DNA from: Capilliphycus salinus
Lineage (GTDB): Bacteria; Cyanobacteriota; Cyanobacteriia; Cyanobacteriales; Microcoleaceae
Direction of reading: 5' to 3'
NCBI RefSeq assembly: GCF_047276495.1
Contig: NZ_CP178543.1
Span: 2,356,001 to 2,420,000, forward strand
DNA: 64,000 nucleotides
Made by a program: the position numbers and the translations under genes
The notes under the pieces: generated by a model
The model's database searches: none
Seen by the model: the letters and a program-made list of their open reading frames with translations, nothing else
What the model was told of the DNA's origin: nothing
Shown: piece by piece, positions 9,066 through 17,477 of the stretch
How the letters are laid out: every line of letters starts with the position of its first letter
Position numbering within the stretch: the first letter of the stretch is position 1

Positions 9066-9125
9066 GCCCCTCATTTAAAGTTTGGGTAAAGAATTATGGA
9101 AAGTTTATAAAGGTTTAGTAAAGCT
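9066..9125 (-). promoter_or_regulatory. Direct repeats with 11-bp period upstream of array unit 9
   Basis: Read on the minus strand, CTTTA-type boxes recur at 11-base steps: CTTTACTAAAC then CTTTATAAACT, and CTTTACCCAAA then CTTTAAATGAG, ending at the -35 box. The other units have the related pair TTTACAG-AAAC-TTTAACA in the same place. Tandem half-sites 11 bp apart are typical of OmpR/PhoB-family regulators. The cyanobacterial Pho box (PyTTAAPyPyW, period 11) is the closest known model, but the match is partial. Confidence 0.45.
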
Positions 9126-9339
9126 CGGTGAAATATCAATCAAAGTTGAATCATCAACAGAAAGGTCAAGATAGGCGATAACAGTGAACCTAAAGGAAGT
9201 TTGGGGAAAATTTTCTGGCTTTGAAGCCCTATTGACATCAGAAAAACAAGCAGTTGTTTTAGGTAAATCTACGTTCCTGTCTGACTCCTGAAGCATTAAA
9301 CGACAGAAGAATGAGTTCACAGTGGAAACGAGAACCGAT

Positions 9340-9580
9340 AGAAGTCATTTAAGTGTGTGGCTTCCAATTGGTGGCTGTGCCTATTATACACACTTGCTGT
9401 AGTGATTCCCCTCCACAGGGACCAATACCGTAGGGAGCAAATCACGTCGCTAGTGATGGGACAGGGACAGTCTTTTCTATCAATCATTGTGAACATAGAG
9501 CCGCCGGCCCAACTCTAGGTTCTAACTGACCAGCTTCAAAAGCTAAATTTGGGCCATAAATTTTTAGAGTTCACCGTTAC
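9340..9580 (+). ncRNA. Candidate structured RNA between the sRNA array and the ligase gene
   Basis: No coding frame. Several nested pairings are visible: TAGTGATT (near 9395) with AATCACGTCGCTA (near 9440), CTCC with GGGAG inside it, and GGCTGT with ACAGTC outside. Further right, GGCCCAA (near 9507) pairs with TTGGGCC (near 9550), with AGCTT-CAA-AAGCT between them, followed by ATAAATTTTT, which looks like a terminator. The rod-like shape and ~200-nt length are reminiscent of 6S RNA but I could not match conserved 6S positions. The strand is inferred from the terminator-like end. Confidence 0.3.
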
Positions 9581-9725
9581 AAGTGAGCAAATGTATATTA
9601 ATTGTATGCTTTAAAAACGTTGATTTAAACAGGTTTATCGATAAAATGTATAACCTCAAAAAACATTGAAAAAACAATTTGTAAAGACAAGTAAATGGTA
9701 GGCTTTTATAAAGGAACAAAGATAA

Positions 9726-9829
9726 TTTTTAAAGATTGAGTAAAGTTAGTTGCTAATTTTTAATTTTTACTCTAAAATCGCCTGGTAACTGGATTGGACA
9801 AAAATCGACCTTTTAAGGTTTGAGTAAAA
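9726..9829. promoter_or_regulatory. Two 11-bp-period operators before the ligase gene
   Basis: On the minus strand CTTTACTCAAT-CTTTAAAAA (9726-9746) and TTTTACTCAAA-CCTTAAAA (9811-9829) share one pattern, the same as that before the -35 boxes of the sRNA array. The second touches the ligase start codon. This points to one regulator for the array and the biosynthetic cluster. The repetition is directly visible; the regulator is inferred. Confidence 0.45.
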
Positions 9830-9831
9830 CG

Positions 9832-11190
9832 ATGACTTCCACAATTACTACCCACTGGTTACTCGGTCGCCTGAGTAGCTTCAAAGAGGAACCTGCTCTG
9901 ATTTGGAACGAACAACAGTACAGTTACCAAAACATATTGGAAGGAGTTAATCGCTGGCAAGATGAACTGAGAAAATCGGGCATTAAACCCGGAGACTGTG
10001 TGGCCCTGTACGGAGACTATTCCCCCAACATTTGTATGTTGTTAGTGGCGCTGCTAATCAATCGAAATATTGCAGTACCCTTAACAACTTCAGTGGCCGA
10101 TAAAAAAGAAAAATTTTTGAATATTGCTCAAGCAGCGGCTCTTTTTGACTTCGATAATAACGACAATTGGCATTTAACAAAACGAGAAATAATCGACACC
10201 AACCCTTTACTCCACCAACTGCAATCAGCAGGAGAACCGGGATTAATCCTATTTACTTCGGGTTCAACCGGAGAAAGTAAAGCGTTGTTGCTGAACTTTA
10301 ATAAACTGATCGCCAACTTTGAAAAACCCCGTCCCAAATTTCGGAGTTTAACCTTTTTATTATTAGATCACATTGGCGGTATCAACACCTTATTCTACAT
10401 TTTCAGCAGCGGAGGAACCGCCATTTCGATTGACGAACGGAGTCCTAAAGCCATTTGTCAAGCCATAGAACGGTATCGGGTTCAGCTTCTACCCACAACC
10501 CCAACTTTTCTGAATATGCTGCTGATTTCAGAAGCCTACAAACGATATGATTTATCATCTTTAGAACTGATTACCTACGGCACCGAACCGATGCCAGCCA
10601 GCACGTTAGACAACTTAAACAAAACCTTTCCGAATGTTAAGTTTAAACAAACCTACGGTCTGTCTGAACTGGGAATTCCGAAAACTCAATCCCGAGATTC
10701 TAACTCCCTCTGGATTAAAATTAGCGGCGCGGGATTTGAAACCAAAATCGTTGATAAAGTGCTGTGGGTTCGATCAGAATCTGCCATGTTAGGCTATCTA
10801 AACGCCCCTTCTCCCTTTGATAAAGACGGCTGGTTTAATACCGGAGATGCGGTCGAAGTAGACGGAGAATATATCCGCATTTTGGGTCGAACTTCCGAAA
10901 TTATCAACGTGGGCGGCGAAAAAGTTTATCCCGCAGAAGTTGAAAGCGTCTTGCGAGAAATGGATAACATTAAAGAAGTCGCCGTGCGAGGAAAATCCAA
11001 CCCGGTTATTGGCAATGTTGTGGTTGCAACCGTTAACTTAGTCGAACCCGAAGACCCGCAGAAACTCAACCAACGAATGCGGGAATTTTGCAAAGACAAA
11101 CTCGCCCCTTTCAAAATTCCAATGGTGTTGAAAGTCAGCGAAGAAAAACTCTATAGCGGACGGTTCAAAAAGATGAGAAAAGGAGCATAA
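9832..11190 (+). CDS. AMP-forming acyl/aryl ligase (ANL superfamily)
   Basis: 452 residues, shorter than fatty acyl-AMP ligases (~580). It probably activates a carboxylic acid as acyl-AMP and loads it on the ACP encoded two genes on. Core motifs: A3 FTSGSTGESKA, A5 TYGLSELG, A7 FNTGD, A8 GRTSEIINVGGEKVYPAEVE. The A10 end reads YSGRFKKMRKG: the usual catalytic Lys (G-K) is Arg, with Lys two residues later, so the adenylation step may be altered. ATG 9832 is chosen over TTG 9820, which lies inside the operator-like repeat. First gene of a co-directional cluster; 3 bases separate it from the SDR gene. The substrate is unknown. Confidence 0.88.
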   Translation: MTSTITTHWLLGRLSSFKEEPALIWNEQQYSYQNILEGVNRWQDELRKSGIKPGDCVALYGDYSPNICMLLVALLINRNIAVPLTTSVADKKEKFLNIAQAAALFDFDNNDNWHLTKREIIDTNPLLHQLQSAGEPGLILFTSGSTGESKALLLNFNKLIANFEKPRPKFRSLTFLLLDHIGGINTLFYIFSSGGTAISIDERSPKAICQAIERYRVQLLPTTPTFLNMLLISEAYKRYDLSSLELITYGTEPMPASTLDNLNKTFPNVKFKQTYGLSELGIPKTQSRDSNSLWIKISGAGFETKIVDKVLWVRSESAMLGYLNAPSPFDKDGWFNTGDAVEVDGEYIRILGRTSEIINVGGEKVYPAEVESVLREMDNIKEVAVRGKSNPVIGNVVVATVNLVEPEDPQKLNQRMREFCKDKLAPFKIPMVLKVSEEKLYSGRFKKMRKGA

Positions 11191-11193
11191 TTC

Positions 11194-11934
11194 ATGGATT
11201 TTCAACAGCAAGTTATTCTTGTCAGTGGCGGGAGTCGAGGTTTGGGCGGAGGAATTGTTTCCGATTGTTTGGCTCGCGGTCATATTGTTGCCACTTTCAG
11301 CCGTTCTTCAACTCAATTTATCGAAGATTTTCAAAGCAAATATGAAGGAACAAACGCTTTTTTGTGGGAACCTGTTGATGGAACTGACCCCGAACAAGTC
11401 AAACAGTTTGCTTTGTCTGTCGCCCAACGCTACGGTCGGATAGACGCACTGATTAATAACGCCGGAATTGGTTCCGATGGGGTTTTGGGATTGATGCGAC
11501 CCGCAGAGATTCAACGTGTGATTTCACTTAATCTTGAATGTGCGGTTCATCTGACTCAAGTTTGTTCTCGGGTGATGCTATCTCATCAAACCGGAACTAT
11601 TATTAATATTTCCTCGGTCAACGCCGTGCGAGGACACTCGGGAGTTTCGGTTTATAGCGCCACCAAAGCGGCTTTAGATGGCTTTACACGCAGTCTAGCC
11701 CGAGAATTGGGGCCGCGAGGGATTCGGGTAAATTCGGTGGCTCCAGGGTACTTTGAAAGCGAGATGGTGGGGGATTTAACTCCCGAACAACGAAACCGAA
11801 TTATCCGACGAACTCCCCTCGGTCGGTTGGGTTCTATTCAAGATATTGTGGCAGCAATTCGATTTTTGCTCTCTGCGGATGCTCAATTTATTACAGGTCA
11901 AACTTTGGTCGTCGATGGCGGCATTACCTGTTAG
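11194..11934 (+). CDS. SDR oxidoreductase, FabG-like ketoreductase
   Basis: 246 residues, a classical short-chain dehydrogenase. Cofactor motif SGGSRGLGGG near the N-terminus, NNAG near residue 90, catalytic Ser in NISSVNA, and Tyr-Lys in YSATK. The C-terminal FITGQTLVVDGG is typical of FabG-like enzymes. It begins 3 bases after the ligase stop, so translation is probably coupled. With a free ACP next and no KR domain in the megaprotein, it likely supplies the beta-keto reduction in trans. FabG-like specificity is inferred. Confidence 0.92.
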   Translation: MDFQQQVILVSGGSRGLGGGIVSDCLARGHIVATFSRSSTQFIEDFQSKYEGTNAFLWEPVDGTDPEQVKQFALSVAQRYGRIDALINNAGIGSDGVLGLMRPAEIQRVISLNLECAVHLTQVCSRVMLSHQTGTIINISSVNAVRGHSGVSVYSATKAALDGFTRSLARELGPRGIRVNSVAPGYFESEMVGDLTPEQRNRIIRRTPLGRLGSIQDIVAAIRFLLSADAQFITGQTLVVDGGITC

Positions 11935-12005
11935 AAATTAACCGCTTATTACCGATTAAAATTTCAAGATTTCCGTTAATAATGTATTCAAAATTTTGAG
12001 GCATC

Positions 12006-12347
12006 ATGGTTAACATCGAACAAATTATTCACGAAACCGTCTTACAGATAGCACAACAAAACTCGGCAAAGATTACCGAAATTGATAGCGAACAAAAATT
12101 AAATGCGGACTTGGGTTTTAGCTCTCTAGATTTGGCGCAATTGGTGGCAATTTTAGAAATCAAATTGAATGCCGATCCCTTCGCGGAACTCGTTTCAATT
12201 ACCACCATTCGCACCGTTGGCGACCTCTGCGATGCCTACGAAAAATACTTCAATCAAAGTGAAGCAAACGAACCGGAAAAAGCGTCTTTCTTAGAAAGCA
12301 CAACTCGGGCTGAACTGCGCCGTCGAGTCCAACAAGTTCAGCGATAA
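12006..12347 (+). CDS. Free-standing acyl carrier protein
   Basis: 113 residues, an acidic four-helix carrier protein with motif LGFSSLDLAQL. The second Ser of FSSL (about residue 39) is the expected phosphopantetheine site; the usual Asp before it is Ser. The C-terminus is ~25 residues longer than a minimal ACP and rich in Arg and Glu (TTRAELRRRVQQVQR), perhaps a docking helix. It lies between the SDR gene and the megaprotein, which has its own ACP domain. It is probably the acceptor for the ligase. ATG 12006 follows GAGGCATC. Confidence 0.9.
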   Translation: MVNIEQIIHETVLQIAQQNSAKITEIDSEQKLNADLGFSSLDLAQLVAILEIKLNADPFAELVSITTIRTVGDLCDAYEKYFNQSEANEPEKASFLESTTRAELRRRVQQVQR

Positions 12348-12402
12348 AACTTCCGTTTTTAATCATTTTAATCCCGAAAAAATTGGTCAAGGATGATAGG
12401 TT

Positions 12403-12484
12403 ACAGTAGAGACTAAAAAACCCGGTTTCTGCTACGACTTCCTCGCTCTAGATGATGTGTATTGTAAAAGAAACCGGGTTTTTA
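12403..12484. repeat. CCCGGTTTCT palindromic repeat, copy 1
   Basis: Arms AAAAAACCCGGTTTCT and AGAAACCGGGTTTTT flank a 37-base loop. A long stem with a T-run makes it a likely terminator after the ACP gene. The spacer 12348-12761 otherwise holds only the second copy of this repeat and AT-rich DNA before the megaprotein. Confidence 0.7.
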
Positions 12485-12514
12485 CCTTGTACCTCATCAA
12501 TCACCCAAACCAGT

Positions 12515-12597
12515 ACAGTAGAAACTAAAAAACCCGGTTTCTGCTACGACTTCCTCGCTCTAGATGATGTGTATTGTAAAAGAAACCGGGTTTTTAG
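12515..12597. repeat. CCCGGTTTCT palindromic repeat, copy 2
   Basis: Direct repeat of the element at 12403-12484, with one difference in about 82 bases, so duplicated recently. The family is dispersed: related arms occur at 19525, 36154 and 43651. Confidence 0.7.
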
Positions 12598-12761
12598 TCA
12601 GGAAAAACTGTTAACTGACAACCGAAAAAACTCTCTTGCAAACTTTGCCTTAAGCGTGAGTCGCTTGGATTTTCGCCTCCAGATCTCTACCGGATGAATT
12701 TTTAGAAAATTTCATCACAAAAATTGCACAGCAATCATTAGTAAAATTTACAGACACAACC

Positions 12762-15700
12762 ATGAATCAACCTGGTGCATTCACTTCAATTAACGGAGTG
12801 GCAATTGTTGGCTTTTCCGGTCGTTTTCCCGGTGCAAAAAATACCGATGAATTTTGGAATAACCTCAAAAACGGGGTAGAATCCATCTCCTTTTTCACCG
12901 ATGAAGAACTGAAAGCCTCCGGCATCGATCCGGCTTTACTCAACCATCCCAACTATGTCAAAGCCGCCCCAATTTTAGACGAAGTTGAACAATTTGATGC
13001 GGCATTTTTTGATTACTCAACAACCGAAGCCCAATTTATGGACCCGGAACATCGGCTGTTTCTCGAATGTGCTTGGGAGTCCCTCGAACACGCAGGCTAC
13101 AGCCCAGAAGCCTATGATGGCGCCATCGGAGTCTATGCGGGCGGGGGTTCGAGTTCCAGCAGCTACCTGCTTTCGGCTTGCTATATCACCCGCATTCTCA
13201 ACGGTGTAACCGGCAGTCTCCAACATCTCGGCAACGATAAAGACTATTTGGCGACTCGCGTCTCCTACAAACTCAATTTAACCGGGCCGAGTCTCACCAT
13301 TCAAACCGCCTGTTCAACCTCCTTGGTTGCCATTCACACCGCCTGTCAAAGTTTATTAAATGGCGAATGCGATATGGCCTTGGCGGGAGGCTCGTCCATC
13401 CGTTTCCCCCATCGCAGCGGCTACCTGTTAGATGAAGAAATTGGCCTGGTTTCTCCCGATGGCCACTGTCGGGCTTTTGATGCCAAGGGACAAGGAACGA
13501 TTTTTGGGAGCGGCGTGGGTGTGGTGGTTCTTAAACGCCTGTCCGATGCGATCGCCGATCGAGACTGCATTCATGCGGTGATCAAAGGTTCGGCCATTAA
13601 TAACGACGGCGGCCAAAAAATCAGCTATACCGCCTCCAGCGTCGAAGGAAAAGCCAAAGCGATCGCCGAAGCCCTAGCTGTCGCCGATATTCACCCGGAA
13701 ACCCTCGGTTATATCGAAGCCAGCGCCACCGGAACCCGGATCGGCGACAAAAGCGAAGTCGATGCTTTAACCCAAGTGTTTCGCACCCAAACCCACAAAA
13801 AGCAATTTTGCGCCATCGGTTCGGTGAAAACCAATGTGGGTCACTTAGAAGCCGCCGCCGGGGTAACGGGTTTAATTAAAACGCTTCTGGCTTTCCAACA
13901 CCAACAAATTCCGCCCCATCTGCATTTTGAAACCCCCAACCCGGAAATCGATTTTGAGAATAGTCCGTTTTATGTCAATACCCGTTTGGTTCCCTGGGAA
14001 AAAGGCGAGATACCCCGACGGGCGGGAGTTACAGCCCTGGGTTTTGGGGGGACCAATGCCCATATTGTCTTGGAAGAAGCGCCCCCGGTTGCACCCGATC
14101 CCAACCCCCTCGAACGTCCGCTTCATTTGATTAATTTATCGGCCAAAACCGAAACCGCCCTACGAACAATGGCTCAACGGTATTGGCAGCATCTCGAAAC
14201 CCATCCCCAAGAACGGTTGGGCGATATCGGATTAACAACTCAATTGGGGCGATCGCATTTTGCCCACCGCTTGGCAATTGTGGCAGAATCGGCCGATCAA
14301 GTTCAACAACAGTTGGCCGCCTTTGTCGCCGGAAAAACCGCAGAGGGTGTAATGGGCGGGGAAATTCTCCCTCGGGGGTCGCGAAAATTGGCGTTTGTGT
14401 TCACTCAAACTTCTCCTGTCATCAATTGCGATCGCCAACTTTACGAAAGCTTGCCCACTTTCCAGCGGGCGATGATCCAATGCGATGCCCTGTTGCGAGT
14501 TGACCTGGGTCAATCTCTGTTATCCTTGCTCTACCCCGATTTATTTGGCGTTGAACCGCAGCCGGAGCGGTTGGCGCAGTCCCCCTATAAAGAAGCGGCA
14601 GCGTTCGCTCTGAGCTATGCTAAGGCCGAATTGTGGAACGTTTGGGGCGTTAAACCCTCGGCAATCGTGGCGGAAGGTTGGGGCGAATATGTGGCCGCCT
14701 GTGTCGCCGGAATCTTCGATCTCAAGGGGGCGATCGCACTTTTGGGGTTAGAATTGGGTTTACATCAAACGCCCCCGGAAGAACTGAATGTCACGTTTTC
14801 TCCGGCCAAGATTGACATTTTGTTTCCCGAAACTGGACAGTCGGCGATCGCCCAGATGAGGAGTTTGGACTATTGGAGCGATCGCCAAAGCCAACCCCAA
14901 TCGATGAAAATGGCGGTACAAGTGCTGCACGCTTGCGGTTGTCAAGTGTTTGTGGAGATTAGCCAACAACCCCAGTTTAAAACGGGACTGCCAGAAGCGG
15001 AAGGGATTTTTCTCCCCGGTTTCCAGGGTTCGCGATCGGATTGGCAATCGTTGTTAGAGAGTTTAGCAACATTATATGTTTGCGGAATTGCGATTAATTG
15101 GGGGGGTTTTAATCGGGACTACAGTTATCGTCGGATTCCCTTACCCACCTATCCTTTTGAACGACAACGCTATTGGATCGATCCGCCGGAAGATCTGGAG
15201 AAAGTTGCTTCGAGTTCGGTGAAAACCGGGGTGTTATTCGGTGCAAATTCATCTGAGAATTTCTCGAAAAATTCCTCTCAAAATTATCGGCCGCCCACCG
15301 ATGAACTCGAACGGCGAATTATTGCCATTTGGGAAGATGTTCTCAATGTTAAACCGATAGGAATTGAGGATCGATTTTTTGATTTGGGCGGGGATTCGAT
15401 GAACGGATTGCGGGCGCTCAATAAGCTGCAAGATGAACTCGGAGAAATTCTGCATATTTCCGCTTTATTTGATGCGCCCACCGTTGCTCAGTTGGCAACC
15501 TATCTTCGCACTCACTATCCCGAAGCGGCGATGAAAATGTCGGGTGTGGATGTCAAAGAAACGGTTTCATCTTCTTTACCAAAAATCGATTCTCAAACGG
15601 TGCGAGAGTTCCGAAAGTTAATCAAGACTTTACCGACTCGGCGTCAGAAATTAAACGAGAAAAATCCCCCTGCGGTGTTTATTTTGTCTCCGCCCCGTTC

Positions 15701-17477
15701 CGGTTCAACCTTGTTGCGGGTGATTTTGGGCGGACATCCAAAATTATTTGCTCCCCCGGAACTTCATCTGTTATCATTCTGGACGTTAGCTGAACAAAAT
15801 TCCGCCTTTTCTGAACGCAATCGTTTCTGGTTAGAAGGGTGTTTGCGGGCGATTATGGAAATTCGCCACTGCGAATTAGACGAAGCCCAAAGGCTGATGG
15901 AGGAATTACAGGAAAAACAGTTAACAACTCAGCAATTTTATCGCTGGATGCAGGAGCAGATTCCCGGTAAAATTTTAGTGGATAAAACGCCCTTTTATGC
16001 GCTGGATATTAATATGCTCAAACGGGCGGAACGGGAATTTGAGAATGCCCTTTATATTCACTTGCACCGCCATCCGGGTGGGATGATTCACTCCTACGAA
16101 AAAGCAAAATTAGATTTGTTGGGTGAATTTGGGGGCGAAGGGGTTTTTCCGACCCAACAATTGGCGGAATTAACTTGGTTGGTTAGCCATGAAAATATTC
16201 GAGAATTCCTCGCCGATGTACCGCCCGAACGTCAGCACAGTTTGCGGTTTGAAGATTTAGTTTGTCAACCGGAAAAAAGCATTGCCGCGATGTGTGAATT
16301 TCTGGGGTTGGAGGTTGATCCCGACATGATGCAACCTTACAAAAATCAACGGGGGCGAATGACCGATGGGGTACAATCGAATTCCCGGATGATTGGGGAT
16401 GTGAAATTTCACCAATATAAAGGTATTGAAGCGAAAGTTGCTGAGAGTTGGCGCGAGCATTACAATCCTCAACAATTGGGCGAAATTACTCAACAATTGG
16501 CGGAGTCTTTTGGCTACGATCCACAACCGTTAACGGTGGTTTCTCCGGCCAATTCTAGTATTAATAAAAATTCGCTGGTGTTGCTCAAATCTGGGGGTTA
16601 TAAACCGCCTTTATTCCTCGTTCACGATGGAGATGGGGAACTTTTACCCTATTTACAATTGGGGCGTTATATTGACTCGGAACGTCCCCTTTATGGGTTG
16701 CGCCCTCACAGTCGGGATGGATATCCCATTCTTCACACTCGAATTGACGAGATGGCGGCCCATTATGTCGAACAAATTCGCAGCGTTCAACCTCAAGGGC
16801 CATATTTAGTGGGCGGGTTGTGCGCCGGGGGTGTTCTCGCCTTTGAAGTTGCGGTACAATTGCAAGCCCTCGGTGAGGATGTGCCGGTGTTGGTTTTGAT
16901 GGATTCGATGGATGTGGAAGCTCCTCTGTACGGGCGAAATCAAAACCGTTTGAGTCGATTTTCTCAAGCGTTGCAGGGGAATTCGGAACAAAATTCGGTT
17001 CAACGATTGTTTGGTTTGTTGAAGATTGTTACCCAGAAAGTTAAAAATTTGGTTGTTTACGAAACTCAGAGCAAATTTAACAGTACCCGAGATGATCTGA
17101 CGCTATCGTTGTATCGATATTACTTGGATAAAGGATATCAACTGCCGGCTTTCTTAGAAAATATTGGGGTGCGAACTACGTTTATGTTTGCCAAAAAAGA
17201 TTATGTTCCTCGGGTTTATCGGGGTAAGTTGTTGCTGTTGAAAGCGACTGAAGCTTTGATTGTTAATCACCCGTCTATTGACGATCAACCTTACAGCAAC
17301 CGAACACCAGATTTTCTGTTGGGTTGGGGCAAACGGTCTACCGCAGGCGTTGAGTGGTATCCAATTCCTGGCGGTCATTCGAGTATGTTGCAAGAGCCAA
17401 ATGTTCAGGTTTTAGCAGAAAAATTAGAAGCCTATATTGGCGCTCGTGTCGGTGAAAATACCTTGATGCGGGTCTAA
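12762..17477 (+). CDS. Modular PKS-like protein KS-AT(decayed)-ACP-sulfotransferase-thioesterase
   Basis: 1571 residues. KS ~10-440: Cys184 (TACSTS) and His361 (NVGHLE) are present, but the usual EAHGTGT reads EASATGT, so the first catalytic His is Ser321. AT-like ~455-800: GHSxGE reads AEGWGE (Ser to Gly639) and part of the C-terminal half is missing; probably inactive. ACP ~845-920, Ser879 in GGDSM. Sulfotransferase ~968-1255: PAPS loop PPRSGSTLL, RHP near 1104, MTDGV and GDVKFHQ, the type seen in olefin synthase and CurM. Thioesterase ~1280-1560: nucleophile Cys1354 (GGLCAGG) and a GGHSS His near the end. ST-TE in these pathways sulfonates a 3-hydroxyacyl chain and releases a terminal alkene. 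Whether this KS extends chains is doubtful. Confidence 0.93.
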   Translation: MNQPGAFTSINGVAIVGFSGRFPGAKNTDEFWNNLKNGVESISFFTDEELKASGIDPALLNHPNYVKAAPILDEVEQFDAAFFDYSTTEAQFMDPEHRLFLECAWESLEHAGYSPEAYDGAIGVYAGGGSSSSSYLLSACYITRILNGVTGSLQHLGNDKDYLATRVSYKLNLTGPSLTIQTACSTSLVAIHTACQSLLNGECDMALAGGSSIRFPHRSGYLLDEEIGLVSPDGHCRAFDAKGQGTIFGSGVGVVVLKRLSDAIADRDCIHAVIKGSAINNDGGQKISYTASSVEGKAKAIAEALAVADIHPETLGYIEASATGTRIGDKSEVDALTQVFRTQTHKKQFCAIGSVKTNVGHLEAAAGVTGLIKTLLAFQHQQIPPHLHFETPNPEIDFENSPFYVNTRLVPWEKGEIPRRAGVTALGFGGTNAHIVLEEAPPVAPDPNPLERPLHLINLSAKTETALRTMAQRYWQHLETHPQERLGDIGLTTQLGRSHFAHRLAIVAESADQVQQQLAAFVAGKTAEGVMGGEILPRGSRKLAFVFTQTSPVINCDRQLYESLPTFQRAMIQCDALLRVDLGQSLLSLLYPDLFGVEPQPERLAQSPYKEAAAFALSYAKAELWNVWGVKPSAIVAEGWGEYVAACVAGIFDLKGAIALLGLELGLHQTPPEELNVTFSPAKIDILFPETGQSAIAQMRSLDYWSDRQSQPQSMKMAVQVLHACGCQVFVEISQQPQFKTGLPEAEGIFLPGFQGSRSDWQSLLESLATLYVCGIAINWGGFNRDYSYRRIPLPTYPFERQRYWIDPPEDLEKVASSSVKTGVLFGANSSENFSKNSSQNYRPPTDELERRIIAIWEDVLNVKPIGIEDRFFDLGGDSMNGLRALNKLQDELGEILHISALFDAPTVAQLATYLRTHYPEAAMKMSGVDVKETVSSSLPKIDSQTVREFRKLIKTLPTRRQKLNEKNPPAVFILSPPRSGSTLLRVILGGHPKLFAPPELHLLSFWTLAEQNSAFSERNRFWLEGCLRAIMEIRHCELDEAQRLMEELQEKQLTTQQFYRWMQEQIPGKILVDKTPFYALDINMLKRAEREFENALYIHLHRHPGGMIHSYEKAKLDLLGEFGGEGVFPTQQLAELTWLVSHENIREFLADVPPERQHSLRFEDLVCQPEKSIAAMCEFLGLEVDPDMMQPYKNQRGRMTDGVQSNSRMIGDVKFHQYKGIEAKVAESWREHYNPQQLGEITQQLAESFGYDPQPLTVVSPANSSINKNSLVLLKSGGYKPPLFLVHDGDGELLPYLQLGRYIDSERPLYGLRPHSRDGYPILHTRIDEMAAHYVEQIRSVQPQGPYLVGGLCAGGVLAFEVAVQLQALGEDVPVLVLMDSMDVEAPLYGRNQNRLSRFSQALQGNSEQNSVQRLFGLLKIVTQKVKNLVVYETQSKFNSTRDDLTLSLYRYYLDKGYQLPAFLENIGVRTTFMFAKKDYVPRVYRGKLLLLKATEALIVNHPSIDDQPYSNRTPDFLLGWGKRSTAGVEWYPIPGGHSSMLQEPNVQVLAEKLEAYIGARVGENTLMRV

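Larger units (their letters stand above)
7430..9066 (-). repeat. Tandem array of nine promoter-sRNA-terminator units
   Basis: Nine copies of one unit start at intervals of 178, 182, 181, 178, 179, 178, 180 and 289 bases (measured at the AGAGTTG/AGAGTCG/AGAGCCG core: 7443, 7621, 7803, 7984, 8162, 8341, 8519, 8699, 8988). On the minus strand each has TTGAC(T/G/C), an 18-base spacer (19 or 17 in unit 9) and a -10 box. After 7 bases comes a conserved body starting GATGCACCC(A/T)GATGGTAGGG, then a GAGTTG-loop-CAACTC hairpin and a T-rich run. The stem is kept, with wobble pairs, in units 8-9 while the loop varies. The copies diverge to the right. There are no protein-coding frames. Confidence 0.85.

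Noticed and set aside
7430..9066. CRISPR array
   Set aside because: The period is ~180 bp, nearly the whole unit is repeated, and there are no unique spacers of constant length or cas genes.
9105..9320. 71-codon minus-strand open frame
   Set aside because: It lies within the promoter-repeat region, has no family likeness and no good ribosome-binding site.
12452..12697. 81-codon plus-strand open frame
   Set aside because: Made largely from the two CCCGGTTT palindromic repeats, and its start is in a repeat loop.
12762..17477. Complete, canonical olefin synthase or standard extending PKS module
   Set aside because: KR is absent, KS lacks the first His, AT lacks its Ser, and the FAAL-ACP part is not fused.
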